DNA of 64,000 nt from JBPBQZ01 sp050955105. GTDB lineage: Bacteria > Pseudomonadota > Gammaproteobacteria > Burkholderiales > Burkholderiaceae. Positions 8,728-16,355 of this stretch are shown here, in pieces. Location: NCBI GenBank assembly GCA_050955105.1, contig JBPBQZ010000056.1, positions 74,738 through 138,737 of the forward strand. Direction: 5' to 3'. The notes beneath the pieces are model-generated. The model was not told the DNA's origin, did not search any database, and worked only from the letters and a program-made list of their open reading frames with translations. Position numbers and translations under genes: made by a program. The number at the start of each line of letters is the position of its first letter. Position 1 is the first letter of the stretch.

Positions 8728-9371
8728 GGTGCTCTCCCGATTTCTTTCGTGACGGCGCCGCCAGCCAGCAGCGCGGCGGCGGTCTGTTTCCAAGAACTCA
8801 TCAATTGCGCGAACCCGGCTTCCGAGCCGGTCATCAGCTTGCGAATCCCAAAGCCGCGTGCAATGGCGTAAGTGAGCCGCACCACTTCCTCGGCCGGCAG
8901 CGCCGCGTAGCCGGCTGCGCGCAGTGCGTCGAGCCATGCTTGCTCGACCGGCAGTCGATATTGCTGTGCCAACTGCTTCACGCCATTGCCCAGCGGCGAG
9001 TCGGGATCGATCATGATCAAATCGAGCGACACCAGAAAATCGTCGCCCAGAAAGAACGCCTCGCTGTCGGCCACCAATGCGTCTAGCAGCACGGCAGGCT
9101 GCTGTGCGGCGACCTGCTGCGCCGCGGCCAGACGCGCCAGCGCGGCGTGCTGCGTATCTTGATAAATCTGCTCTAGCGCCTGCAGCACCAAGGCGTCTTT
9201 CGAAGCGAAGTGATGCGTCTGCGCGCCTTTCGAGACACCTGCCAGCTCGGCCACCTCGGCGATACGAAACCCCGCGTAGCGCTTCTTCTTCAGCAGATCG
9301 ATGGCCCCACGCACCAGTTTTTCTTGCGTGAGCCGTGTGCGTTCGGCCTGGGTGCGCCGTGTTGCTTTCAT
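8724..9371 (-). CDS. TetR family transcriptional regulator
   Basis: 215 residues. The N-terminal helix-turn-helix runs from about residue 15 to 60 (AIDLLKKKRYAGFRIAEVAE, LAGVSKGAQTHHFASKDAL), typical of TetR/AcrR proteins; the helical C-terminal half would bind a ligand. The gene sits inside the operon, with ATGA overlap to the FAH gene before it and GTGA overlap to the dehydrogenase after it, so it is expressed with its targets. The probable operator is the 36-bp dyad at 12497-12532 in front of the operon. Likely ligand, inferred: an aromatic substrate or intermediate of the pathway. Confidence 0.92.
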   Translation of the reverse strand: MKATRRTQAERTRLTQEKLVRGAIDLLKKKRYAGFRIAEVAELAGVSKGAQTHHFASKDALVLQALEQIYQDTQHAALARLAAAQQVAAQQPAVLLDALVADSEAFFLGDDFLVSLDLIMIDPDSPLGNGVKQLAQQYRLPVEQAWLDALRAAGYAALPAEEVVRLTYAIARGFGIRKLMTGSEAGFAQLMSSWKQTAAALLAGGAVTKEIGRAP

Positions 9372-10276
9372 GCCGCCGTGGTTGTCGATACGGTTGTCGA
9401 CGCTGCCGCCGACACTTGCAAGCTCATCTCGCCGACACCTTCGCAGCCGGCGCGGATGACGTCGCCAGGCTTGACCGCCCCCACGCCTTCGGGCGTGCCG
9501 GTCAAGATCACGTCGCCGGGATACAGGGTGTAGATGCGCGAGGCGAATTCGATCAAGTCGGGAATATCGACCGTCATCGCGCCGGTCGAACTGTGCTGGC
9601 GACGCTCGCCATTCAGCCAGAGCGACAGCGTCAGGGCGTGCGGATCGGCAATCTCGTCGGCCGTGACCAGATGCGGCCCCAGCACCGTGTAGCTGTCGGG
9701 CGACTTGCGGAAGCTACGTTCCTCGGCACCTCGCACCGTCATGTCCAGTCCGACGCAATAGCCGGCCACGTATTGCATGGCGTCGGCGCGCGCAATGCCG
9801 CGGCCGCGCTTGCCGATGACCACCGCCAGCTCCACTTCGAAGTCGGTGCGCCGCTCCGGGAAAACGATCTGCACGCCTTCGGCGGCGCCGACAATCGACG
9901 AGGTGGCTTTCAAAAACAGCCCATAAGTTTCGACCGGCCGCTCGACGCCTTCCAGCGCCTTGCGATGCACGCCGGCATCGACCGCCGCATCCATGGTGTC
10001 TTGAAAATGTGCCCGATAATTGGCCGGCGCCGCCATCACCTTGCTGGGACTGGTCAGTGGGCTGTGCAGCGTCACCTCCGCAACCGCGAAGCGCCTGGCA
10101 TGCGGGCGACATGCGACGACCGCGGCGCGCAGCGCGTCCAAGTGCAGTAACAGCGGATCGCCGAGCGGCACCGGCCATGTGGCCTGCGGCAGCGCTTGCA
10201 GCGCGGCGCTGACGTCGAACACCGCATCGCCTTCCACCAGACCGAGACGGTCAACGTTAAAACGGCACAACTTCAT
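9368..10276 (-). CDS. fumarylacetoacetate hydrolase family protein
   Basis: 302 residues. The FAH fold is seen in APANYRAHFQDTMD, the metal-binding acidic residues around DFEVELAVVIGKRGRGI, and the C-terminal LTGTPEGVGAVKPGD signature. In gentisate pathways this family hydrolyses fumarylpyruvate or maleylpyruvate to pyruvate plus fumarate or maleate; other ring-cleavage products are possible. Starts at an ATG that overlaps the TAA of the monooxygenase gene (TAATG). No isomerase gene is found in this operon, so either maleylpyruvate is hydrolysed directly or the isomerase of the cluster at 57976 serves both. Confidence 0.9.
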   Translation of the reverse strand: MKLCRFNVDRLGLVEGDAVFDVSAALQALPQATWPVPLGDPLLLHLDALRAAVVACRPHARRFAVAEVTLHSPLTSPSKVMAAPANYRAHFQDTMDAAVDAGVHRKALEGVERPVETYGLFLKATSSIVGAAEGVQIVFPERRTDFEVELAVVIGKRGRGIARADAMQYVAGYCVGLDMTVRGAEERSFRKSPDSYTVLGPHLVTADEIADPHALTLSLWLNGERRQHSSTGAMTVDIPDLIEFASRIYTLYPGDVILTGTPEGVGAVKPGDVIRAGCEGVGEMSLQVSAAASTTVSTTTAA

Positions 10277-11478
10277 TAATGGACTCCTGTTTGCCGCGCC
10301 GCCGGCTGCCATAGCCAGTCGAAACAACGATAGAAATCTTCGGTGCCACGCTCTTGCAGTTGCTGCGTGCGCACCGCCGCGTCGTCGCCACCGCAGTGAT
10401 AGGTGTGCCAGAGTGCGCGCGACTCCAGCGTGACGCGCGCGGTGCGCAGAAACCGCGCCGACTGGAATGCCGCGAAGGCCGCCGCATAGTCGTCGCCATG
10501 CTGTTTGACCAGCGCGGCCAGCGTCACCACGTCTTCCACGGCCATGCCGGCGCCTTGCGCCAGCGACTGCAGCGTGGCGTGCGCCGAATCGCCCAGCAAC
10601 GTCACCCGGCCTTGTGCCCAGCGTCGGATCGGATTGCGATCTGCAATGGCCCAGCGCCGCTCCAGGTTCACAAGCGAAATCACGTCCTGTACCTCGGGCT
10701 GCGCGTGGGCGGTCTTCTCGGCGATGTACCGACGATAGCCAGCGTGGTCGGTGGCATCCATGCCGGGCGGTACTTCGAACACCGCCACGATATTCATCTC
10801 GTGGGCAGCGCGCAGCGGGTAGTAGATGACGTGAAAGCCAGCGGAGGTCCACATGGTGACGCCGCGGCGCTTGCGCAGGCGCGGCGGTGCATCCGCCATC
10901 GGCACGATGGCCCGGTGCGCCACATAGCCGGTATCGCGCGCCACGTCGTCGGGATACATTTGCGAGCGCAGCTTCGAGCGCAGTCCATCGGCCGCGATCA
11001 ATGCGGCACCCGCGATGCGGCCGCCGTCGGCCGTCAACACCGTCACGCCCTGTTCAGTCTGCTCGAAGCCCGCCACGGTGGTGGCCTGGTTCAGATCGAT
11101 ACGACTCGACTGCCGGCATGCGCGCAGCAAGATTTCATGCAAATCCACACGGTGAATGGCGATATAGGGCGCCGGATAGCGCGCCTCGAAAGCCGGCCCC
11201 TTGAGTGGAATATGCACCAGCACCTCACCCGATAGGGCTTCGTACAGCAACAGCTCATCGGGCAAGTAGGCCGCTTCGCGCACTGCGTCGGCCACGCCCA
11301 GTTGCGCCAGCATCGGCAGCACGTTCGGGCCGATCTGCACGCCATAACCGATCGGCGCGATCTCCGCCGACTGCTCCAACAGCTTGACGCGCTTGCCCGC
11401 CAAACCTAATCCCAGCGCGGCACCGATGCCGCCGATGCCCCCGCCCACAATCAAAATCGGCTCATCGCCAGCTTGCAT
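10276..11478 (-). CDS. FAD-dependent aromatic monooxygenase (3-hydroxybenzoate 6-hydroxylase/salicylate hydroxylase type)
   Basis: 400 residues from ATG at 11478. Group A flavin monooxygenase: GxGxxG in VGGGIGGIGAALGLGLAGKR, the DG motif in LIAADGLRSKL, and the GD motif in VTLLGDSAHATLQSLAQGAG. Using NADH and O2, such enzymes hydroxylate phenolic acids; with a gentisate-type dioxygenase next door the likely product is gentisate or a substituted gentisate. The start lies 23 bases after the stop of the dioxygenase gene; longer in-frame forms overlap that gene and have no support. A second enzyme of this type is encoded at 59410. Confidence 0.88.
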   Translation of the reverse strand: MQAGDEPILIVGGGIGGIGAALGLGLAGKRVKLLEQSAEIAPIGYGVQIGPNVLPMLAQLGVADAVREAAYLPDELLLYEALSGEVLVHIPLKGPAFEARYPAPYIAIHRVDLHEILLRACRQSSRIDLNQATTVAGFEQTEQGVTVLTADGGRIAGAALIAADGLRSKLRSQMYPDDVARDTGYVAHRAIVPMADAPPRLRKRRGVTMWTSAGFHVIYYPLRAAHEMNIVAVFEVPPGMDATDHAGYRRYIAEKTAHAQPEVQDVISLVNLERRWAIADRNPIRRWAQGRVTLLGDSAHATLQSLAQGAGMAVEDVVTLAALVKQHGDDYAAAFAAFQSARFLRTARVTLESRALWHTYHCGGDDAAVRTQQLQERGTEDFYRCFDWLWQPAARQTGVH

Positions 11479-11501
11479 CTCACAATCCTTTAATTTCGCG
11501 C

Positions 11502-12476
11502 TCAGTCGCAGGCTTGCAGCCCGTAGTAGCCGCAATGACGCATCAGGCCTTCGTCGGTCAACGCCACCAGCACGGCCGATTCGTCGACTGTGTGCGCCAC
11601 GCGCACGCCGATCGGCGCTGCGATGACGTCGCCAAGCGCCCAGGCGAACTGCTGGTCGCCAATGCTGCTGGTGCCGCGACCTTGCAGCACCACGTAGATA
11701 GTGTTCGCGTTGTGGATGAAGGGCTGGTTGCGCCAGCCGGCCTGCCACCGATGCACCTTGATGGTGATGGTCGGCATGGCCGGCGAACTCAGGTCGATGG
11801 TCTTGCCAAAGTGCACGTCGCCGTCGCCGGCTTTTTCGAGACGCTGGCAGGTGTCGGCCCAGGTCAGCCGCATCGGCGATTCATTTTCGATACTGGTGGG
11901 CGCTTCCCAATGCGCCGGATGCTCTTCGATCCACATCGGCTCCAGCAGATGCACCAAGGGCAAATCGAGACAATCGAACCAAAAAGCTTGCTCGCTGCCG
12001 TCGTGCCCATGGCCATGCCAGTGGCCGCCGGGCGTGAGCACGATGTCGCCGGTTTCCATCGGATGACGCTTGCCGTTCACCACTGAATAAGAGCCTCGCG
12101 ACTCGATGATCACGCGCAAGGCATGCGCCGAATGACGGTGCGAGCGCGCTTTTTCACCGGGCAGTATCGATTGGTACGCGCCTACCAGCGTGCGCGTAGT
12201 CGCGAAATCATTGTCTGGAATCGGGTTGCGCAAGACGAAGTTGCGGCGCTCCGCCAGTTCGGTGTCGATCACGCGCCCGGCAGCCAGCAGGCCCGGGCGA
12301 ATTTCGGCATATTTCCAGTGCGCGGGCACGAATGCAGATTTCGGGCGCGGCCAGAACAGCGGTGATTTGCGCGGAATCCAGCCGGGCGTACAGTTCTGCG
12401 CGCCGATCAGGCGGACCAATTCGTCGACGTCGCGCACGGCGCCGAAGTCGGGCGCGGCGGTAAGCACTGCGGGCAT
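11502..12476 (-). CDS. bicupin ring-cleaving dioxygenase, gentisate 1,2-dioxygenase-like
   Basis: 324 residues. Two cupin domains; the first carries the metal ligands in HRHSAHALRVI (about residues 117-127) and HWHGHGH. Family members are Fe(II) dioxygenases that open the ring of gentisate or related 1-hydroxy-2-carboxy aromatics such as salicylates and 1-hydroxy-2-naphthoate. It is shorter and more divergent than the gentisate dioxygenase at 56833, so its substrate may be a substituted gentisate. First gene of the minus-strand operon running to 7324; the operator at 12497-12532 is 20 bases upstream of its ATG. Confidence 0.85.
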   Translation of the reverse strand: MPAVLTAAPDFGAVRDVDELVRLIGAQNCTPGWIPRKSPLFWPRPKSAFVPAHWKYAEIRPGLLAAGRVIDTELAERRNFVLRNPIPDNDFATTRTLVGAYQSILPGEKARSHRHSAHALRVIIESRGSYSVVNGKRHPMETGDIVLTPGGHWHGHGHDGSEQAFWFDCLDLPLVHLLEPMWIEEHPAHWEAPTSIENESPMRLTWADTCQRLEKAGDGDVHFGKTIDLSSPAMPTITIKVHRWQAGWRNQPFIHNANTIYVVLQGRGTSSIGDQQFAWALGDVIAAPIGVRVAHTVDESAVLVALTDEGLMRHCGYYGLQACD

Positions 12477-12496
12477 ACGAACACCTTTTGGTTGGG

Positions 12497-12532
12497 CATC
12501 AACATACGGACCAATCGGTTTGTATGTTGATG
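12497..12532. promoter_or_regulatory. 36-bp dyad operator, probably for the TetR at 8724
   Basis: CATCAACATAC and GTATGTTGATG form perfect 11-bp arms around a 14-base centre that continues the symmetry in part (ACC..GGT); 15 of 18 base pairs match. The ACCAATCGGT core resembles many TetR-family sites. It lies between the dioxygenase start and the rightward region, where a repressor would block the leftward promoter. Confidence 0.75.
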
Positions 12533-12576
12533 GATCGGCCGACGCGCTTCAATCGGGGTTTTCAAGGAGAAGTTAA

Positions 12577-12903
12577 ATGCGTGGCGCGAGTACGGGGCCT
12601 TTAGCTGATTTTGCGCCGCTCAGGGGCGCGGCTTATATCGGTTTTGCGGTACTGCGAGGTTGCGCTTTCAAGATGGCAATAAGCCGTCTAATATTCCTCA
12701 GGCATCGAGCAAATGTATTAAACCGCACACTATTTATGCGGGCGATAATGGCGTCGTTCGGCAGCGGTAATGAGCGGTACCGGACTAAGATGCGTCAGCA
12801 TAGACGCCAGGAAAATCCGCCTTCAACGGCGCACGTGGGTTTACAGGGTTCTCGGACGGGTCGTGTTCGCTTGACGAGGCAGGCGACTTCAGATCGGGGA
12901 TAA
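12577..12903 (+). CDS. doubtful small ORF
   Basis: 108 codons beginning at an ATG with a good AAGGAG about 8 bases upstream. The product has no domain, signal peptide or membrane segment that I recognise, and from about residue 50 it becomes rich in Arg, Gln and Ser with codon use unlike its neighbours. The ribosome binding site is the only support. It ends 2 bases before the next small ORF, so it may be a leader or chance frame. Confidence 0.2.
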   Translation: MRGASTGPLADFAPLRGAAYIGFAVLRGCAFKMAISRLIFLRHRANVLNRTLFMRAIMASFGSGNERYRTKMRQHRRQENPPSTAHVGLQGSRTGRVRLTRQATSDRG

Positions 12904-12905
12904 AA

Positions 12906-13166
12906 GTGAATTTTTCGGAAGGTATGCGCCGCCTCGCTTTCGCGTTGCGGTGTTTGGGTTTCATCTGGCTGGGGATCTACATCGTCGTCGGCGCGATCAA
13001 TATTGCCGACCACTTTGGTGCGATCGTCTATCTATTATTCGGCGGCGTTGGATTTTTATTTCTGTGCGCGCTCGGCTGGATCGTCGATGGTTTTACCGCG
13101 CAGTCAGGCGGCAAGGCTGCACGCGCGTCGCTACTCTCTTCCAGGCGCCTCGAACGCGCGCCCTGA
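12906..13166 (+). CDS. small two-helix membrane protein, hypothetical
   Basis: 86 residues from GTG (or 80 from the ATG at 12924). Two hydrophobic segments are plain: LGFIWLGIYIVVGAINIA and GAIVYLLFGGVGFLFLCALG, followed by a soluble tail. Codon use through the membrane part matches neighbouring genes. No family recognised; no strong ribosome binding site. Confidence 0.45.
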   Translation: MNFSEGMRRLAFALRCLGFIWLGIYIVVGAINIADHFGAIVYLLFGGVGFLFLCALGWIVDGFTAQSGGKAARASLLSSRRLERAP

Positions 13167-13290
13167 AAGGGGCAGCGTACGGCCTTGCAGTGGTCGCCGC
13201 CGAGGCGGCTATTCGGCGTTGCAGCGCGCTACGCGTTGCCGGTCGCGCGGCGCCGCGCCCAATCCGCGCAGCGCGAGCGCGCGGCCGCGG

Positions 13291-13746
13291 TCAATCGTCT
13301 TCGATGATCTGCTGGTCCTGAGCGGCAATCCCCAGCGTGCCGGCGACATTCACACCGCGTCCCCAAAAGAACAACTGCACCAGAATCATCAATGCACACA
13401 GGCCGATAAATACCGCACTGATCGGCCTTTGCACGAACACCATCAAATCGCCGCGCGACAGCAATACCGAGCGGCGGAAATTCTCTTCCACCATCGGGCC
13501 CAGCACATAACCGAGCAATATCGGCGCGATTGAAAAATCGAGCGCGATCAGCACGGCACCGATTACCCCGCAAACCAGTACCTCGCCCACTTCGAAGAGG
13601 CTGTTATTGGTGCTGTAGACGCCGATCGCAATGAAAAATAAGGCGCACGGATAAAGGTAGCGGTAAGGCACCTTCAGCAGCTTTACCCAAATGCCGATCA
13701 GCGGCACGTTCAAGATAATCAGCAATACGTTGCCGACCCAGAAGTT
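13291..13746 (-). pseudogene. tctA: truncated TctA, tripartite tricarboxylate transporter permease (C-terminal remnant)
   Basis: Only about the last 150 of roughly 500 residues of a TctA permease remain. The match begins abruptly at NFWVGNVLLIILNVPLIG and runs through the conserved STNNSLFEVGEVLVC, LDFSIAPILLGYVLGP and MVEENFRRSVLLSRGD. The frame stays open upstream to 13830, but those residues are antisense to the end of a CoA-transferase gene and show no TctA similarity. The protein has lost its main transport helices and should be non-functional. Its broken end meets the broken end of the CoA-transferase remnant. Confidence 0.8.
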
Positions 13747-13751
13747 GGCGC

Positions 13752-13848
13752 GCCTTGCTACGGCGAAGACAATCACTACGTGCTGCAAGAACTCTTGGGC
13801 TACACGCCCGAACAAATCACCGCATTGCAACAGGAAGGAGTTATCTGA
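13752..13848 (+). pseudogene. C-terminal remnant of CaiB/BaiF CoA-transferase
   Basis: The plus strand reads CYGEDNHYVLQELLGYTP and ends EQITALQQEGVI followed by TGA, the standard C-terminus of class III CoA-transferases (GE.N..V..ELLG......L...GVI). The other roughly 370 residues are missing. The TGA overlaps the ATG of the SDR gene (TGATG), so the intact gene was once the upstream partner in this operon. Confidence 0.75.
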
Positions 13849-14666
13849 TGGCTGACCAATCGCTCGACTCGGCGCTCAACGCGCACGCGTCATCTCATAA
13901 ATGCGTGGACGCGCCGCTACTGGCGGGCAAGACCGCGATCGTCACCGGCTCCGGCAGGAACCTGGGGCGCTCGGTCGCTCTCGCTTTCGCACAGGCCGGC
14001 GCCAACGTCGTGCTCAACGGCCATCGCGATATGGCCGCTTTGGAAAGCGTCGCCAAGGAAGTCGAAGCCTATGGTGTGTCGGCCTTGTGTCACCTGGCCG
14101 ACGTGTCCGACCCCGATGCGGTACAGCATATGGCCGACGTTGCCATCGAACGCTTCGGCCGTGTCGACGTGGCGGTCTCGAACGTGGGCCTGCGCCTGCA
14201 CCAGCCGTTTCTCGAAATCTCTGTAGCCGATTGGCGCCGCACGCTCGAGACCAGCCTCAGCTCCGCTTTCTATCTGGCGCGCGCGGTGTTGCCGGGCATG
14301 AAGGAACGCGGCTGGGGACGGCTCATCCATATTTCGGGACGCGACGGCTTTTTCACCTTGCCGAATCGCGCGCACAACGTCTCGGCCAAGGCCGGACTGC
14401 ATTCGCTGGCCAAGGCCATCGCCATCGAGTTCGGTCCGTACAACATCACTGCCAACACCATCGCGCCGGGCAAGATGGATACCGAACGCGACGAAGCGCA
14501 CTACCCGGGCTATCGCGAGCGCTGGGCCGCCGCCACCGCGGCAATGCCGTTGCGGCGCCTGGGTACCGGCGAAGACGTGGCCGAAGCGTGCCTGTACTTT
14601 TGCACGCCGCAGTCGTACGCCACCGGCCAGCTCGTGCATTTGAACGGTGGCGAGTTTCTCTACTGA
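13848..14666 (+). CDS. SDR family oxidoreductase
   Basis: 272 residues from ATG at 13848, preceded by AGGAAGGAG at 13832-13840. Short-chain dehydrogenase: cofactor motif TGSGRNLGRSVALAF near residue 35, the NVG region (SNVGLRLHQPF) in place of NNAG. The usual YxxxK tyrosine is unusual: the segment reads RAHNVSAKAGLHS, so the Tyr position holds Asn while the Lys remains. The Ser of the catalytic set is present (HISGRDG). With the Tyr replaced, catalysis may be altered or absent. Followed 2 bases later by the thiolase-like gene; upstream partner was the CoA-transferase now lost. Confidence 0.85.
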   Translation: MADQSLDSALNAHASSHKCVDAPLLAGKTAIVTGSGRNLGRSVALAFAQAGANVVLNGHRDMAALESVAKEVEAYGVSALCHLADVSDPDAVQHMADVAIERFGRVDVAVSNVGLRLHQPFLEISVADWRRTLETSLSSAFYLARAVLPGMKERGWGRLIHISGRDGFFTLPNRAHNVSAKAGLHSLAKAIAIEFGPYNITANTIAPGKMDTERDEAHYPGYRERWAAATAAMPLRRLGTGEDVAEACLYFCTPQSYATGQLVHLNGGEFLY

Positions 14667-14668
14667 GC

Positions 14669-15787
14669 ATGAAAAAACTCAAAGACAAGATCGCCGTCGT
14701 CGGCGTCGGCACTACTCGCTATGGCAGCTTCCCAGAGCTGAGCGACTATGCGCTGGGAGCGCAGGCCTTCAAGGCGGCGCTGGATGACTGCGGTCTGGAC
14801 AAAAGCCAGATCGACGGCCTGATGTGCTGCCGCATTCCGTACTATGCGCGCATGGGCGAGATACTCGGCATCGACCCGCGCTGGAGCATGCAGCCGCCCG
14901 CGCATGGGCGCATGTCGGGCATGTCGATCATCGAAGCGATGCTGGCGCTGGAGTGCGGCGCCGCCGACTACGTGGCGCTGATCTACGCCAACATCGGCCG
15001 CTCGCGCCGCATGAACTATGGCGGCGAGCTGGAAAGTTTTTGGGATCCGTGGGGACTGACTTCGCCGGGCGCCGCGCATGCGCTGATGTTTCGCATGCAC
15101 ATGGAACGCTATGGCACGACCACGCGGCAGCTTGCCGAAGTCTCGGTGGCATTCCGTCAGCACGCCATGCTGCACCCCGACGCCGTGATGAAAACGCCGA
15201 TCAGCATCGACGACCACGAGCAGGCGCGCCGCATCGTCGCGCCATTGGGCTTGCTCGACTATTGCCTGATCAACGACGGCGCGGTCTGCATCATCCTCAC
15301 CACCGCCGAGCGTGCGCGTGACTTGCGCCAGCCGCCGGTGCTCATCTCAGGCGTCGGTGCACAGGAAGCCTTCACGCAGAGTGCGATTTCAAGCTTCGAC
15401 GAGGCGTGCTGGTATCCGCAACTGCGCAGCGTCGCCGCCCAGGTTTATGGGATGGCACAGCTGGGCCCGAACGACGTCGATGCGCTGATGACTTACGACA
15501 ACTTCAGTCCCACCGTACTGTTCAGCCTGGAAGGTCTCGGCTTCTGTGAACAGGGTGAATCCGGTGCCTTCGTCGAAGGCGGTGCCTTGTCGCTCGGTGC
15601 GCGCCTGCCGACCAACACCGACGGTGGCCATCTGTCGAATTCCTATATGCAAGGCTGGGCGCTGAACGTCGAAGCGGTGCGACAAATTCGCGGCGATTGC
15701 GGCGCGCGGCAAGTGCCGGACTGTGAAGTCGTGCAGTACGCGGGCGCCACCCCCTGCGTTCGTTCCATCATCTACTCGCGGGCATAG
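14669..15787 (+). CDS. thiolase-superfamily protein (SCP-x/Ltp2-like), probable aldolase partner of DUF35
   Basis: 372 residues, starting 2 bases after the SDR stop. The fold is thiolase-like (KIAVVGVGTTRYG at the start, GLDKSQIDGLM, C-terminal GGHLSNSYMQGWALNVEAV). At the place of the thiolase nucleophile (C-G-S) the sequence is GRMSGMSIIEAML, with no Cys, so it should not be a working thiolase. Proteins of this type pair with DUF35 partners and can catalyse retro-aldol cleavage of beta-hydroxyacyl-CoA, as shown for the steroid side-chain aldolase Ltp2. The DUF35 gene starts 7 bases downstream, fitting that model. The acyl-CoA substrate is unknown. Confidence 0.82.
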   Translation: MKKLKDKIAVVGVGTTRYGSFPELSDYALGAQAFKAALDDCGLDKSQIDGLMCCRIPYYARMGEILGIDPRWSMQPPAHGRMSGMSIIEAMLALECGAADYVALIYANIGRSRRMNYGGELESFWDPWGLTSPGAAHALMFRMHMERYGTTTRQLAEVSVAFRQHAMLHPDAVMKTPISIDDHEQARRIVAPLGLLDYCLINDGAVCIILTTAERARDLRQPPVLISGVGAQEAFTQSAISSFDEACWYPQLRSVAAQVYGMAQLGPNDVDALMTYDNFSPTVLFSLEGLGFCEQGESGAFVEGGALSLGARLPTNTDGGHLSNSYMQGWALNVEAVRQIRGDCGARQVPDCEVVQYAGATPCVRSIIYSRA

Positions 15788-15794
15788 ACAAGCG

Positions 15795-16226
15795 ATGAAC
15801 CCTTATACAAAACCGCTGCCCGGCGCCGACCCGCTCGCCGCGCCTTACTGGGAGCATTTGCGCGCGCATCGTTTATCGATACAGCGTTGCACGCAGTGCG
15901 GGCATCGGCATTTTCCACCGTCGCCGGTGTGCCCAGCGTGCCTGTCGGACGCGCAGGAATGGGAAGTCGTCAGCGGGCGTGCCACCTTGCTGACCTGGGC
16001 CACCTTCCATCGCGCGTATTGGCCGTCGTTCAAAGAAGACTTGCCGTATGACGTTTGCGTGGTGCGGCTCGACGAAGGGCCATTTGTGGTGAGCAATTTC
16101 GCCAAAGACGTACCGCTGACGCCGCGCTTGGGTCTGCCATTGCAAGTGGTATTCGACGACGTAAGCGACACGCTTACGCTGCCGCGCTTCACGGTCGTCC
16201 CCGCAGCGGCGGCGCCAGCGGGATAG
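15795..16226 (+). CDS. Zn-ribbon/OB-fold DUF35 protein
   Basis: 143 residues from ATG at 15795. N-terminal rubredoxin-like zinc ribbon with Cys pairs in QRCTQCGHRHFPPSPVCPAC, then an OB fold (LLTWATFHRAYWPSF, PYDVCVVRLDEGPFVVSNF). DUF35 proteins bind acyl-CoA and form complexes with thiolase-like partners; the upstream gene ends 7 bases before this one. In aldolase complexes the DUF35 subunit completes the active site. Confidence 0.88.
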   Translation: MNPYTKPLPGADPLAAPYWEHLRAHRLSIQRCTQCGHRHFPPSPVCPACLSDAQEWEVVSGRATLLTWATFHRAYWPSFKEDLPYDVCVVRLDEGPFVVSNFAKDVPLTPRLGLPLQVVFDDVSDTLTLPRFTVVPAAAAPAG

Positions 16227-16355
16227 CAGCATATCGAGATAACCGGTGGCTCATCGAGCGCTTCGACGAAAGCGCCGGGCCGCAGGTCAAGACGATTCGT
16301 CGAGCCAATGCCAAGCCTATGGCGCAACGAACCCAGGCAACCCGGAGGAGACACC

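Noticed and set aside
13740..13760. Insertion-sequence end at the rearrangement scar
   Set aside because: No terminal inverted repeats, target duplication or transposase remnant; only a GGCGCGCC palindrome is seen.
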